From Deinobacterium chartae (lineage in GTDB: Bacteria > Deinococcota > Deinococci > Deinococcales > Deinococcaceae): DNA of 64,000 nt. Positions 37,085 to 45,959 of the stretch are shown here, one piece after another. A program made the translations under genes and the position numbers. Position 1 is the stretch's first letter. Each line of letters starts with the position of its first letter. The stretch covers positions 226,180 to 290,179 of the forward strand of contig NZ_JACHHG010000002.1 of NCBI RefSeq assembly GCF_014202645.1, given 5' to 3'. The notes under the pieces are model-generated. The model searched no databases and was not told the origin of the DNA. It saw only the letters and a program-made list of their open reading frames with translations.

Positions 37085-37990
37085 TTAACCCACGCTCCCC
37101 GCTTCGGTCCTGGAGCGATCTCTCACCACAGGCCTGGAAACCGGGATATACACGGTCATCTTCGGAATGCCCGCAAGCAGCGAGGCCGCCACGTCGGTCA
37201 CCTCGAAATCGGGTCCTTCCCGCCGCTCGTACAGCGAGTTCGGCAGCCAGGTGCCGTAGATGTAGTCCCGCAGGTTCGGTACGCTGCCGTCGGCCTGGAA
37301 CGCGGCGTAAAGCCCGCCGGGAATGCGCAGGGAAACCAAGGGAGCAAGGTCTTCACCTGCCCAGGCCGATTCCTCGCCGATGACGAACGAGAAGGTCCCG
37401 TCGTCCTCGAAGTCGCAGGCCACCCCGTAGGCAAAATCGGGCCGAACACGCTCAGGAATGCGCAAAAAGGTCTGTTCGCTCCCGAAGCGGGCATAAAAGC
37501 CGGGAATGTCCTGATAGTGCCGGTGGTTCTCCAGCGTGGTCCGAAACGCACAGCCGATGATCTGCACGTCCGTGATTTTCAGCAGCGTAGGGGCCAGCAT
37601 CTTGAGTACCTTCTCTTTCGGGCAGCGATAGTCGCTGAGGCGCAGGGGGCCGACGAGCGGACCGGGCTCCCCCGCCTTGCGGTAGCGGGCCGGAGCGATC
37701 CCGAACTGCTGTTCGAAGGCGCGCGTGAACGCTTCCTGCGAGGCGTACTGATAATCCAGCGCGAGATCGAGTACCGAACGCGCCGAACTCCTCAGGGCCT
37801 TGGCCGCCTCGGAAAGACGCCGCCGGCGAAGGTACGCCTGCACCGAGGTACCGGTGATCGCCTGAAACAGCCGCTGAAAGTGAAAGGGGGAAAATCCCGC
37901 CTGGGCTGCCACATCCCGAATGTCCGGCCGGCCTTGCAGTTGCGTTTCGAGGTAGTCGATCGCGCGTTGAATGCGGTCAAAATGGTCCAA
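37085..37990 (-). CDS. AraC family regulator with GyrI-like effector domain
   Basis: 301 aa. N-terminal double helix-turn-helix (RIQRAIDYLETQLQG, then AAQAGFSPFHFQRLF and ASQEAFTRAFEQQFG) and C-terminal GyrI/SOUL-like effector-binding domain (about 115-290), as in Rob/SoxS-like multidrug sensors. The start codon appears to be TTG at 37990 with GGGAGG 9 nt upstream; no in-frame ATG is near. Confidence 0.88.
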   Translation of the reverse strand: MDHFDRIQRAIDYLETQLQGRPDIRDVAAQAGFSPFHFQRLFQAITGTSVQAYLRRRRLSEAAKALRSSARSVLDLALDYQYASQEAFTRAFEQQFGIAPARYRKAGEPGPLVGPLRLSDYRCPKEKVLKMLAPTLLKITDVQIIGCAFRTTLENHRHYQDIPGFYARFGSEQTFLRIPERVRPDFAYGVACDFEDDGTFSFVIGEESAWAGEDLAPLVSLRIPGGLYAAFQADGSVPNLRDYIYGTWLPNSLYERREGPDFEVTDVAASLLAGIPKMTVYIPVSRPVVRDRSRTEAGSVG

Positions 37991-38025
37991 GCGAGCGGGC
38001 CCTCCCTGCCCGCTTGCAGCATAAG

Positions 38026-38048
38026 CAAGCGCGCGGGGCGCGCGCTTG
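38026..38048. terminator. Hairpin downstream of the HspR-like gene
   Basis: CAAGCGCGC (38026-38034) pairs with GCGCGCTTG (38040-38048). No clear T tract. Confidence 0.4.
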
Positions 38049-38117
38049 ATCGTCTGTGCTTTCCGGCCCCTGCCCTCGCCTTACCGCGGCCCCGCCGTTG
38101 CCTCTGCCCGGGCGGGC

Positions 38118-38843
38118 TTATTCTTCTGTGTCGCTGGCGTAGTCACCGTCATCGGTGGGGGGCGGCAGGGTCCGCCACGAGGTCATGCGTTCGGTGATGT
38201 CCTGCTGCAGGCGCACGATGTCGCGCTCGAGGCGGGCGCGCGACTCCTCGAGGCTGTGGCGCAGGCGCATGATTTCCTCGACACCGGCGAGGTTCACGCC
38301 GAGCTCCTGGGTAAGACGGCGGATCTCACGCAGGTGCTCGATGTCGCGCTCGCTGTACAGCCGCGTCTTGCCGCTGGACCGCCCGGGGCGGATCAGTCCC
38401 TTGCGCTCGTACAGCCGCAGGGTCTGCGGGTGCATGTCCACCAGCTCGGCGGCGATGGAGATGACGTAGACCGGACGGTCCTTGGGATCGAGTTGTCCGG
38501 CCTGAGCCGGGAGGGCCGGGGGCGAGGTCATCTTCTGACTGATCTGCCCCTCGAGGCGCTGGATTTCCTGCTCGAACTGGTCCTGCAGGTCATCGAGCTG
38601 GTGCTGGAGGTTCATGATTTCCTCGACGCCGGCGAGGTTCACGCCGAGCTCCTGGGTGAGACGGCGGATCTCACGCAGGTGCTCGATGTCGCGCTCGCTG
38701 TACAGCCGCGTCTTGCCGCTTGACCGCCCGGGGCGGATCAGTCCCTTGCGCTCGTACAGCCGCAGGGTCTGCGGGTGCATGTCCACCAGCTCCGCCGCCA
38801 CCGAGATGACGTAGACGGGGCGGTTTTTGGCATCCTTGACCAT
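38118..38843 (-). CDS. HspR-like MerR repressor with duplicated DNA-binding unit
   Basis: 241 aa. Residues 8-77 and 123-192 are the same 70-residue unit with one difference (Val15 against Ile130): YVIS(V/I)[21 protein letters not shown], then [18 protein letters not shown]. This is the HspR branch of MerR, which represses heat-shock genes such as dnaK and clpB. Each unit is followed by its own coiled coil (78-105 and 193-220). Normal HspR has one unit and about 120-150 residues. The tail is acidic. A TATACT box lies 10 nt before the ATG. Confidence 0.9.
   Translation of the reverse strand: MVKDAKNRPVYVISVAAELVDMHPQTLRLYERKGLIRPGRSSGKTRLYSERDIEHLREIRRLTQELGVNLAGVEEIMNLQHQLDDLQDQFEQEIQRLEGQISQKMTSPPALPAQAGQLDPKDRPVYVISIAAELVDMHPQTLRLYERKGLIRPGRSSGKTRLYSERDIEHLREIRRLTQELGVNLAGVEEIMRLRHSLEESRARLERDIVRLQQDITERMTSWRTLPPPTDDGDYASDTEE
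38268..38822 (-). repeat. Direct repeat of 210 bp inside the HspR-like gene
   Basis: 38613-38822 and 38268-38477, offset 345 bp, differ at about ten positions by hand alignment, nearly all silent, clustered at one end. Confidence 0.85.
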
Positions 38844-38870
38844 AAGTTATCTCAGTATACGCATATCCAC

Positions 38871-39656
38871 TTATCTGTTTCGAGACGCGCGTGACGCTGT
38901 GGCCTCGGCCTCGAGGTCATCGGCGGACTTGAACACCCGCTCGCCCGCCTGCCAGCGCTCCGCGAGCTCCGGATTTTCCAGTGCCGCCAGGAGTGCACCG
39001 GTCAGCTCGACCGCGTCTGACTGGCGTCCCAGGGCGGCGCTGGCCTCGGAGACCGCGCCCACGAACAGCAGGCCGGTCAGCTCGCGTTCGGGGTCGGTCG
39101 GAAGAGCGGCCTCGCCGCGCGCGTGCAGTTGCTGGCAGGGCCGCAGCGCCAGCGAGTGGTGCGCGCGGCAGGTGAGCGGGCGCACGGCGTACAGGCCGCA
39201 GCGCCCGCCCTCGAGCAGCGGGCAGCCGGGGCCCTGCAGGTTCCACTGGCGGTGACTCAGGCGCGCGGCGGCTCTGGCGGCCGCGCGCAGACGGCGTTCC
39301 AGGCGGACCCGCCCTCCTCCTGGCAGGGCGCGCACGGCGGCGGCCAGCGCAAAAACCTCGAGCGGGGTGGTGCGCACCCGCAGGTGGCAGCAGGGCGTGC
39401 AACCCGCCTTGCAGGCCAGGGCGGGTGCGGCTTCCCAGGCGGCGCGGGGCCGTTCGGCGTGCTCGGTGTACGCGCCGTGCAGCGCGTCGGCCACCCGGGC
39501 GAGGTCCGCTTCGCCGGCGGCCTCCTCGAGCTGCTGGCGCAGCCGGGCTAACTGCAGACCGTATTCGCGGTTCAGGGCGGCGGCGCGGGTGGCGGCCTCG
39601 AGCGGGCCAAGACCGCGCTCCTCGAGGTAGCGGGTCAGTGCATTCACGCGGTCCAT
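38871..39656 (-). CDS. YkgJ family cysteine-cluster protein
   Basis: 261 aa. The zinc/iron-binding cysteine pattern [11 protein letters not shown] is at about residues 82-92, with later cysteines in [26 protein letters not shown]. This matches the YkgJ/UPF0153 group, whose exact role is unknown. N- and C-terminal extensions are helical. It ends 27 nt before the HspR-like gene on the same strand. Confidence 0.82.
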   Translation of the reverse strand: MDRVNALTRYLEERGLGPLEAATRAAALNREYGLQLARLRQQLEEAAGEADLARVADALHGAYTEHAERPRAAWEAAPALACKAGCTPCCHLRVRTTPLEVFALAAAVRALPGGGRVRLERRLRAAARAAARLSHRQWNLQGPGCPLLEGGRCGLYAVRPLTCRAHHSLALRPCQQLHARGEAALPTDPERELTGLLFVGAVSEASAALGRQSDAVELTGALLAALENPELAERWQAGERVFKSADDLEAEATASRASRNR

Positions 39657-39708
39657 GCGGTTTCAGGATAGCAGCCCCGCCTTGAGCAAACCGTAAGGCC
39701 GCTTTTTT

Positions 39709-39740
39709 CCTAACTGGCGTTAGGTTGGATCGGGTATGAT
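39709..39740 (+). promoter_or_regulatory. Inverted repeat and leaderless -10 of the carboxylase gene
   Basis: CCTAAC (39709-39714) and GTTAGG (39719-39724) flank TGGC at the -35 position. TATGAT (39735-39740) is 6 nt before the GTG at 39747. The repeat may be an operator. Confidence 0.55.
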
Positions 39741-39746
39741 GCGGAC

Positions 39747-41393
39747 GTGACGACAGCCCGCGACACTTTCTGGCAAGAGGCCCTCGAGGCCCTCGAGCGC
39801 GACCTGAGCAAGGCCCGGCAGGGCGGCGGCGCGAAGGCCGCCGAGCGCCAGCACGCCAAGGGCCGCCTGACCGCCCGCGAGCGGGTGGAGCGCCTGATCG
39901 ACCCCGGCAGCGCCTTCGACGAACTGATGACCCTGGCCGGATGGGATCTGTACCCCGAGGCGGGCGGCTGCCCTTCGGGCGGCACCGTGACCGGCATCGG
40001 CCGCATTCACGGCCGACCCTGGATGATCATCGCCAACGACGCGACCGTGAAGGCCGGGGCGTTTTTTCCGATCACCGCCAAGAAGGTGATCCGCGCGCAG
40101 ACCATCGCGCTGGAAAACCGCATCCCGGTGGTGTACCTGGTCGACTCGGCCGGAGTATACCTGCCGATGCAAGACGAGATCTTCCCGGACCAGGACGACT
40201 TCGGGCGGGTCTTTTACCTCAATGCCCGCATGAGCGCGCTGGGCATCCCGCAGATCGCGGCGATCATGGGCAACTGCGTGGCGGGCGGGGCTTACCTGCC
40301 GGTCATGTGCGACACCCTGATCATGACCGAGGGCTCGGGCCTCTATCTGGCCGGCCCCGCCCTCGTCAAGGCCGCCATCGGCCAGAACGTCGAGTCCGAG
40401 GAACTCGGCGGGGCCAGCATGCACGCCGAGGTGGCGGGCACGGTGGACTACAAGGAACCCGACGACCTGCACGCCATCGACCGCATTCGCGCCCTGGCCG
40501 ACCTGTACGCCGAGGGCAGGGTCGCTCCCTGGGCACGGCGCCGCCGCGAAAGCGTCTTGCCACGCGTTCAGGGGCCGCTCGAGGAGGTGGTGAGCTTCGA
40601 CGGTTCCCGGCCCTACGACGTGCGCGACCTGATCGCGCGCTTGGTGGACGCTTCGGAATTTCACGAGTTCAAGCCGGACTACGGCCAGACGCTGGTGTGC
40701 GGCTTTGCGCGCCTGGGCGGCTATCCGATCGGCATCGTCGCCAACCAGCGCACGGTGATCAAGAAGAAGATCCGCAACAAGGACCTGCCCGGCCTGACCA
40801 CCCGCCTCGAGGTGGGCGGAGTGATCTACGGCGACGCGGCCGACAAGGCCGCCCGCTTTATCCTGGACGCCAACCAGACCGGGGTTCCGCTGGTGTTCCT
40901 GTCGGACGTGACCGGCTTTATGGTGGGCCGCGACTCGGAGCAAGACGGCATCATCCGGCGTGGCGCGAAGATGGTGAACGCCGTGTCGAACTCGGTGGTT
41001 CCCAAGCTGACCGTGATCACCGGCGGGTCGTACGGGGCGGGCAACTACGCCATGAGCGGCAAGGCTTATGCGCCGCGCTTTTTGTTCGCGTGGCCCTCGG
41101 CCAAGTACGCGGTGATGAGCGGCAACGCGGCGGCCAAGACCCTGCTCGACGTGCAGCTGCAGCAGTTGCGGCGCGCCGGGCACGAGCCGGACGACGAGGA
41201 GCTGCAAGCACTGTTTGATCAGGTCAAGGCCAAGTACGACCAGGAGCTGGACCCACGTTACGCTGCCGCCCGGCTGTGGGTGGACGAGGTGATCCGTCCG
41301 GACGCGACCCGCGAGCGCCTGATCCGGGCGCTGGAGGCTTGCGCGCTGAATCCGGACCTCGAGGAGCTGAAAGTCGGCGTGTTTCAGGTCTGA
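39747..41393 (+). CDS. Acyl-CoA carboxylase carboxyltransferase (beta) subunit
   Basis: 548 aa, typical for propionyl/methylcrotonyl-CoA carboxylase beta chains. Both crotonase-like halves are visible: N-terminal GRLTARERVERLIDPGSAF...VYLVDSAGVYLP and C-terminal VFLSDVTGFMVGRDSEQDGIIRRGAKMVNAV with GGSYGAGNYAMSGKAYAPRF. It transfers CO2 from biotin to acyl-CoA. The acetonitrile-like GAGNYAMSG stretch is closest to methylcrotonyl-CoA carboxylase (leucine breakdown). No alpha (biotin) subunit gene is in the window. Confidence 0.9.
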   Translation: MTTARDTFWQEALEALERDLSKARQGGGAKAAERQHAKGRLTARERVERLIDPGSAFDELMTLAGWDLYPEAGGCPSGGTVTGIGRIHGRPWMIIANDATVKAGAFFPITAKKVIRAQTIALENRIPVVYLVDSAGVYLPMQDEIFPDQDDFGRVFYLNARMSALGIPQIAAIMGNCVAGGAYLPVMCDTLIMTEGSGLYLAGPALVKAAIGQNVESEELGGASMHAEVAGTVDYKEPDDLHAIDRIRALADLYAEGRVAPWARRRRESVLPRVQGPLEEVVSFDGSRPYDVRDLIARLVDASEFHEFKPDYGQTLVCGFARLGGYPIGIVANQRTVIKKKIRNKDLPGLTTRLEVGGVIYGDAADKAARFILDANQTGVPLVFLSDVTGFMVGRDSEQDGIIRRGAKMVNAVSNSVVPKLTVITGGSYGAGNYAMSGKAYAPRFLFAWPSAKYAVMSGNAAAKTLLDVQLQQLRRAGHEPDDEELQALFDQVKAKYDQELDPRYAAARLWVDEVIRPDATRERLIRALEACALNPDLEELKVGVFQV

Positions 41394-41714
41394 GCTCGGT
41401 TACCCGGGGCTCTGTGGGGAGGCGTGCGCTGCCTCCCCTGCACTTTTGAGGCATCGTTGTTGAAAGCGTCATCAAAAAGCAGGAGCTCATTTCTTGCACA
41501 AAAAATCACGTGATGTTGGAAACCGGTTACAGCATTTCTGTACTTCGAACAGAATTTCCCGCTTTGTGCGGCGAACAAAGTATCTATACCCGGATCAACC
41601 GGGTTGAAATTTTCGCTCCTGCTGGGAAGACTCTTCGCTTCTTCCCCTAGTTGCAGCAAGCAAGTTATTGACAGCGCTTTCAGACACATTTATGCTGACC
41701 CTACAGGAGAACCC
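41394..41714 (+). promoter_or_regulatory. Regulatory region of the LacI gene with three operator-like sites
   Basis: No gene is visible. TTGAAAGCGTCATCAA (41460-41475), TTGGAAACCGGTTACA (41516-41531) and TGACAGCGCTTTCA (41669-41682) all resemble the CG-centred LacI/CcpA operator type; the last is nearly the same as the perfect site before the transporter. Confidence 0.6.
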
Positions 41715-42716
41715 ATGGAAAAGCCGACCATCGCCCACGTGGCGCAGGTTGCGGGCGTGTCGCCCTCGACCGTGTCCCGTATTCTTAACGGCACCGCCCG
41801 CGTCACACCCCAGAAGCAGGCGGCGGTTCACCGCGCCATCGCGCAGCTGGGTTACCAACCCAACGTGATTGCCCAGGGCCTGGCGCGGGGGCGGTCCATG
41901 AGCGTTGGCGTCCTGGTTCAGGACATCTCCAGCCCCTTTTTCGGCTCGATCCTGCACGGCATCGAAAAAGCCCTCCAGGGCAGCCCCTATCAGCCGGTCT
42001 TTATCGACGGGCACTGGCGCGCCGATCAGGAGGACGCCGCCATCTCGGTGCTGATGGGGCGACAGGTCGACGCCCTGATCATCGTGGGGGGCACGGTCAG
42101 CGACGTCCGACTGCGCGAGATCGCCGCCCACCTGCCGCTGATCTTGCTGGGCCGCAAGGCCGAAGGCCTCGAGCGCCGCACCCTGCGGGTCAACCACCGC
42201 CAGGGAGCTTATCTCGCCATGCGGCACCTGATCGACCTGGGGCATACCCGCATCGCGCACATCACCGGCGACGAGACTCACCCCGACGCGCGCGACCGTC
42301 TCGACGGCTACCTGGCCGCCCTCGAGGACGCCCGTATTCCCTTCGATCCCCGGCTGCTGGTGCACGGCGACTTTCACGAGGCCTCCGGGCAGCACTGCGC
42401 CGAGGCGCTGCTCGAGTCCGGGCAACGGTTCAGCGCTATTTTCGTGGGCAACGACCAGATGGCTTACGGCGTGCAACTGGCGCTGTACCGCCACGGCCTG
42501 CGCGTACCCGACGATGTCTCGCTGGTCGGCTTCGACGACCAGCCGTTTTCGGCCTACACCGTTCCCCCGCTCACCACGGTCCGGCAGCCCACCACCGAGA
42601 TGGGGCTGGCCGCCGGGCACGCTGTTTTAAAGCTCCTCGAGGGCGAGGATTTCGTGTTCCCTGACCTCGAGGTGCGGCTGATGCTGCGCGATTCCACCGC
42701 ACGTCTGCAGCGTTAG
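41715..42716 (+). CDS. LacI family regulator of the beta-glucoside operon
   Basis: 333 aa from the ATG at 41715 (CAGGAGA upstream). LacI headpiece TIAHVAQVAGVSPSTVSRILNG at the N-terminus, hinge, then sugar-sensing domain ending in VSLVGFDDQPFSAY. It lies just upstream of, and in the same direction as, the binding protein/permease/GH1 genes. Related operator sites before both this gene and the transporter suggest it represses itself and the operon until a beta-glucoside is bound. Confidence 0.9.
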   Translation: MEKPTIAHVAQVAGVSPSTVSRILNGTARVTPQKQAAVHRAIAQLGYQPNVIAQGLARGRSMSVGVLVQDISSPFFGSILHGIEKALQGSPYQPVFIDGHWRADQEDAAISVLMGRQVDALIIVGGTVSDVRLREIAAHLPLILLGRKAEGLERRTLRVNHRQGAYLAMRHLIDLGHTRIAHITGDETHPDARDRLDGYLAALEDARIPFDPRLLVHGDFHEASGQHCAEALLESGQRFSAIFVGNDQMAYGVQLALYRHGLRVPDDVSLVGFDDQPFSAYTVPPLTTVRQPTTEMGLAAGHAVLKLLEGEDFVFPDLEVRLMLRDSTARLQR

Positions 42717-42755
42717 CGACCCTGTTGTGGCTGGATCAGGCCCATGCGGCCTGTT

Positions 42756-42771
42756 TTGAAAGCGCTTTCAA
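42756..42771. promoter_or_regulatory. Perfect LacI-type operator before the transporter
   Basis: TTGAAAGCGCTTTCAA is a perfect 16-bp palindrome 43 bp before the binding-protein ATG. Confidence 0.75.
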
Positions 42772-42814
42772 GTTGTTTAAGGAGCTGTGTCTGATCCGAA
42801 AGGAGTGGTAGAAC

Positions 42815-44056
42815 ATGCGTCTGACCCGTTTCGCCCTGACCGCCCTGCTGGCCCTTGGAGTGGCTTCCGCCCAGAAGACCACCTTGACCGTCGCGGTCTT
42901 CCCCGACCTCGACTCGGTGGTTAAGGCAGCCCTGCCCGGCTTCCTGAAAGCCAACCCGAACATCGACGTCAAACTGAACGTGCTGGCCCACGCCGACCAC
43001 CACAACGCGCTCACCACCGCTTTTGCCGCCGGCTCGGGAGCGCCCGACGTCGCCGCCATCGACGTGGACTTTATCGCCCGTTTTGCCGAGGGCGGAGCGC
43101 TGGTTGACCTCTCCAAGGCCCCCTACAACGCCGGGCAGTACAAGAAACTGTTCGCCTCGTACACCTTTCCACAGGCCACCACCGAAGACGGCCAGGTGGT
43201 CGCGCTGCCCACCGACATCGGACCGGGCACCATGTTCTACCGCCGCGACATCCTGAACAAGGCCGGGGTCAAGGTCACGGACCTGCAACGGTCCTGGGAG
43301 AGCTACATCGAGGCGGGCAAAAAGATCAAGGCAGCCAACCCCAACACCTACATGATCGCCACCGCCACCGATATCGCCAACATCATCATCCGCACCGGCA
43401 TCCCCTCGGGCGAAGGACTGTACTTTGACCGCAGCGGCAGGCCGATCGTGGACAACGCCCGCTTCGTGCGGGCCTTCACCGTGGCCAAGGCGGTGCGCGA
43501 CGCCAAGCTCGACGCCAAGATCACCTCGTGGACCAACGAGTGGTACGAAGCGTTCAAGCGCGGCACCGTCGCCACTCAGTTCAGCGGCGCCTGGCTCGAG
43601 GGACACCTGCGCAACTGGATGGCGCCCGACACCAAGGGCCTGTGGGGAGCCGCCGACCTGCCCGAGAAAAGCTTCGCCTCGTGGGGGGGGTCGTTCTACG
43701 GCATCCCCAAACAGTCCAAGCACAAGGCCGAAGCCTGGGCTTTCGTGCGCTACATGACCCTCAACCGGGGCGTGCAGGAAAACGCCCTCAAGACCACCAA
43801 CGCCTTCCCCGCCCTGCTCGCGGCCCAGCAAAGTAACCTCTTCAACGAGGCCCTGCCCTTCCTCAACGGCCAGAAAGCCCGCGTCATGTGGCGCGCCGCC
43901 GCCGCCAAAATCAAGCCGATCGACGTGAACAAGCACGATCCCGTGGCTCAGGAGGCCGTCAACAACGCCCTGACCCAGGTGCTCGACGAGGGCCGCGACA
44001 TCAAGGCCGCACTCGCCGACGCCAAAGCGCTGCTCGAGCGCCGCGCCCGCCGCTAG
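42815..44056 (+). CDS. Sugar ABC transporter substrate-binding protein
   Basis: 413 aa, exported (signal peptide about 1-20, cleaved near SAQKT). Family 1 extracellular solute-binding fold, with FAAGSGAPDVAAIDVDFI and GSFYGIPKQS. It should capture beta-glucosides (for example cellobiose), judging by the GH1 gene in the operon. GAAAGGAG precedes the ATG. A hairpin after the stop may protect this cistron so that more binding protein than permease is made. Confidence 0.9.
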   Translation: MRLTRFALTALLALGVASAQKTTLTVAVFPDLDSVVKAALPGFLKANPNIDVKLNVLAHADHHNALTTAFAAGSGAPDVAAIDVDFIARFAEGGALVDLSKAPYNAGQYKKLFASYTFPQATTEDGQVVALPTDIGPGTMFYRRDILNKAGVKVTDLQRSWESYIEAGKKIKAANPNTYMIATATDIANIIIRTGIPSGEGLYFDRSGRPIVDNARFVRAFTVAKAVRDAKLDAKITSWTNEWYEAFKRGTVATQFSGAWLEGHLRNWMAPDTKGLWGAADLPEKSFASWGGSFYGIPKQSKHKAEAWAFVRYMTLNRGVQENALKTTNAFPALLAAQQSNLFNEALPFLNGQKARVMWRAAAAKIKPIDVNKHDPVAQEAVNNALTQVLDEGRDIKAALADAKALLERRARR

Positions 44057-44063
44057 AGAGCCA

Positions 44064-44087
44064 GGGGCACGCCCTGGGGCGTGCCCC
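44064..44087 (+). terminator. Intercistronic stem-loop after the binding protein
   Basis: GGGGCACGCC-CTGG-GGCGTGCCCC, 10 bp, no T tract. It is more likely an mRNA stabiliser or partial terminator than a full stop. Confidence 0.6.
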
Positions 44088-44103
44088 TCGAGGGGGACCT
44101 TGC

Positions 44104-45078
44104 ATGCAAAGCCTCAGCAAAACGGCCACCCCTGTTCGCCGTAGGCCCTCTTGGGGCATCGTGCAGCGGCGGCTGGCTCCTTACCTGTTCATCAGCCCGT
44201 TCTTTATCCTGTTCATCGGCTTCGGGCTGTTCCCGATCGTATTCTCGGCTTACCTGTCCTTTCACGAGTGGGCGCCGGCCAGCGGCCTGGGCAACATGCG
44301 CTTCGTCGGCCTCGAGAACTACCACTTCAACCTCACCGATCCGTGGTTCTGGAAGTCACTCGCCAACACCGCGTGGCTGGCGGTCGCCTCGGGTCTGCCG
44401 CAGCACCTGATCGCCATTCCGCTGGCTTTCGCGCTGCACACCGGCTTCCGCCGCTTCAAGAACTTTCTGTCGGCAGCCTACTTTTTGCCCTACATCACCT
44501 CGAGCGTCGCGGTCGCATTGATCTTCTTCACGCTGTTTGCCACCAACTTCGGACTGGTGAACCAACTGCTGGGCTGGCTTCACACCGTGCCGGTCATCGG
44601 CGCGCTGTTTCCGTCCGAGCCGATCAACTGGCTGGGCCGCGCGCCCTACATCAAGCCGGTCATCGCCTTTGTGGTGGTGTGGCGCTTTGTGGGCTGGAAC
44701 TTGGTGCTCTACCTCGCGGGCCTGCAGGCCATTCCGCGCGTGCTGTACGAGGCCGCACAGGTGGACGGGGCCAGCACGTGGCAGCAGTTCCGCTACATCA
44801 CGCTGCCGCTGCTGCGCCCGATCATGTTCTTTGCGGTGACCCTGACCCTGATCGGCTCGTTCCAGCTGTTCGACGAACCCTACGTCATGACCAACGGCGG
44901 CCGCACCCTGGCCGAAGCCGGCCAGACCACCGCCATGTACATGTTCCGCACCGCCTTCGAATTCTCGGAGATGGGCACGGCCGCCGCCATGAGCTGGCTG
45001 CTGTTCGCGGTCATCGGCGTGCTGACCTTTATCAACAACCGGGTCTTTGGCCGCAGCGGCCTGAACCCGGACACCTGA
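44104..45078 (+). CDS. Sugar ABC transporter permease (MalF type)
   Basis: 324 aa from the ATG at 44104 (GGGGGA upstream); the longer open frame starts inside the previous gene and is not used. Six membrane helices, with the EAA loop YEAAQVDGASTWQQFRYITLPLLRP contacting the ATPase. No ATPase gene is in the operon, so a shared MsmK-like ATPase encoded elsewhere is expected. Confidence 0.9.
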   Translation: MQSLSKTATPVRRRPSWGIVQRRLAPYLFISPFFILFIGFGLFPIVFSAYLSFHEWAPASGLGNMRFVGLENYHFNLTDPWFWKSLANTAWLAVASGLPQHLIAIPLAFALHTGFRRFKNFLSAAYFLPYITSSVAVALIFFTLFATNFGLVNQLLGWLHTVPVIGALFPSEPINWLGRAPYIKPVIAFVVVWRFVGWNLVLYLAGLQAIPRVLYEAAQVDGASTWQQFRYITLPLLRPIMFFAVTLTLIGSFQLFDEPYVMTNGGRTLAEAGQTTAMYMFRTAFEFSEMGTAAAMSWLLFAVIGVLTFINNRVFGRSGLNPDT

Positions 45079-45091
45079 GCCCGGAGGCCTC

Positions 45092-45955
45092 ATGACGACC
45101 CTGTCCCCCCGCCGTTCCGGCCGCCCCCCCGGCAAGCGCGCGATGTCCCGGGGTGCAGCCTACCTGCTGCTGCTGTTCGGCGCAGTCTTGACCTTTGCCC
45201 CCTTCTATTTCATGTTCGTGTTTGCCACGCACCAGCGCGCCGAGATCTTCGCCTTTCCCCCACCGCTGTGGTTCGGAGACGCTTTTGGCGAAAACCTGCG
45301 CCTGCTGCTCGAGCGCCTGCCGTTCTGGCGCAACCTGTGGAACAGCTTTTACATCTCGGTCCTCTCCACGCTGCTCACGCTGTTTTTCTGCTCGCTGGGA
45401 GGTTTTGGCTTCGCGATGTACCGTTTCCGCGGCAAGGACACGCTGTTCGCGCTGCTGTTGGCCACCCTGATGATTCCCACCTTCCTCAACATCATTCCCT
45501 TCTATCTGATCCTGCAGGCCCTGGGCTGGATCAACGAACCCAAAGCGCTGTACATTCCCGGGGCCGCCGGAGCTTTTGGCATTTTTTTGATGCGCCAGTA
45601 CATCGCCTCGAGCATTCCGCACGAACTGATGGAAGCCGCGCGCATCGACGGCTGTAGCGAGTTCCGCATCTACTGGAACATCGTGTTGCCGCTGATCACC
45701 CCGGCGATGGCCACCCTGGGCATGATCACCTTCATCAACTCCTGGAACAACTTCGTTGGGGCCCTGGTGGTCATGCGCGAAAGCTCGACCTACACGGTTC
45801 CGCTGGCCCTGCGCTCGATGCAGAGTGCCGCCAACACCGAGTGGGGCGCACTGATGGCGGGCACGGCCATCAGCGTCATTCCCCTGATCCTGATCTTCAT
45901 CTTCGCGTCGCGCCGCCTGATCGAGGGCCTTACCTCGGGCGCACTGAAAGGCTGA
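45092..45955 (+). CDS. Sugar ABC transporter permease (MalG type)
   Basis: 287 aa, six membrane helices and the EAA motif MEAARIDGCSEFRIYWNIVLPLITPA. It pairs with the preceding permease. The gene lies 13 nt after it and 4 nt before the GH1 gene, so all belong to one transcript. Confidence 0.9.
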   Translation: MTTLSPRRSGRPPGKRAMSRGAAYLLLLFGAVLTFAPFYFMFVFATHQRAEIFAFPPPLWFGDAFGENLRLLLERLPFWRNLWNSFYISVLSTLLTLFFCSLGGFGFAMYRFRGKDTLFALLLATLMIPTFLNIIPFYLILQALGWINEPKALYIPGAAGAFGIFLMRQYIASSIPHELMEAARIDGCSEFRIYWNIVLPLITPAMATLGMITFINSWNNFVGALVVMRESSTYTVPLALRSMQSAANTEWGALMAGTAISVIPLILIFIFASRRLIEGLTSGALKG

Positions 45956-45959
45956 ACCC

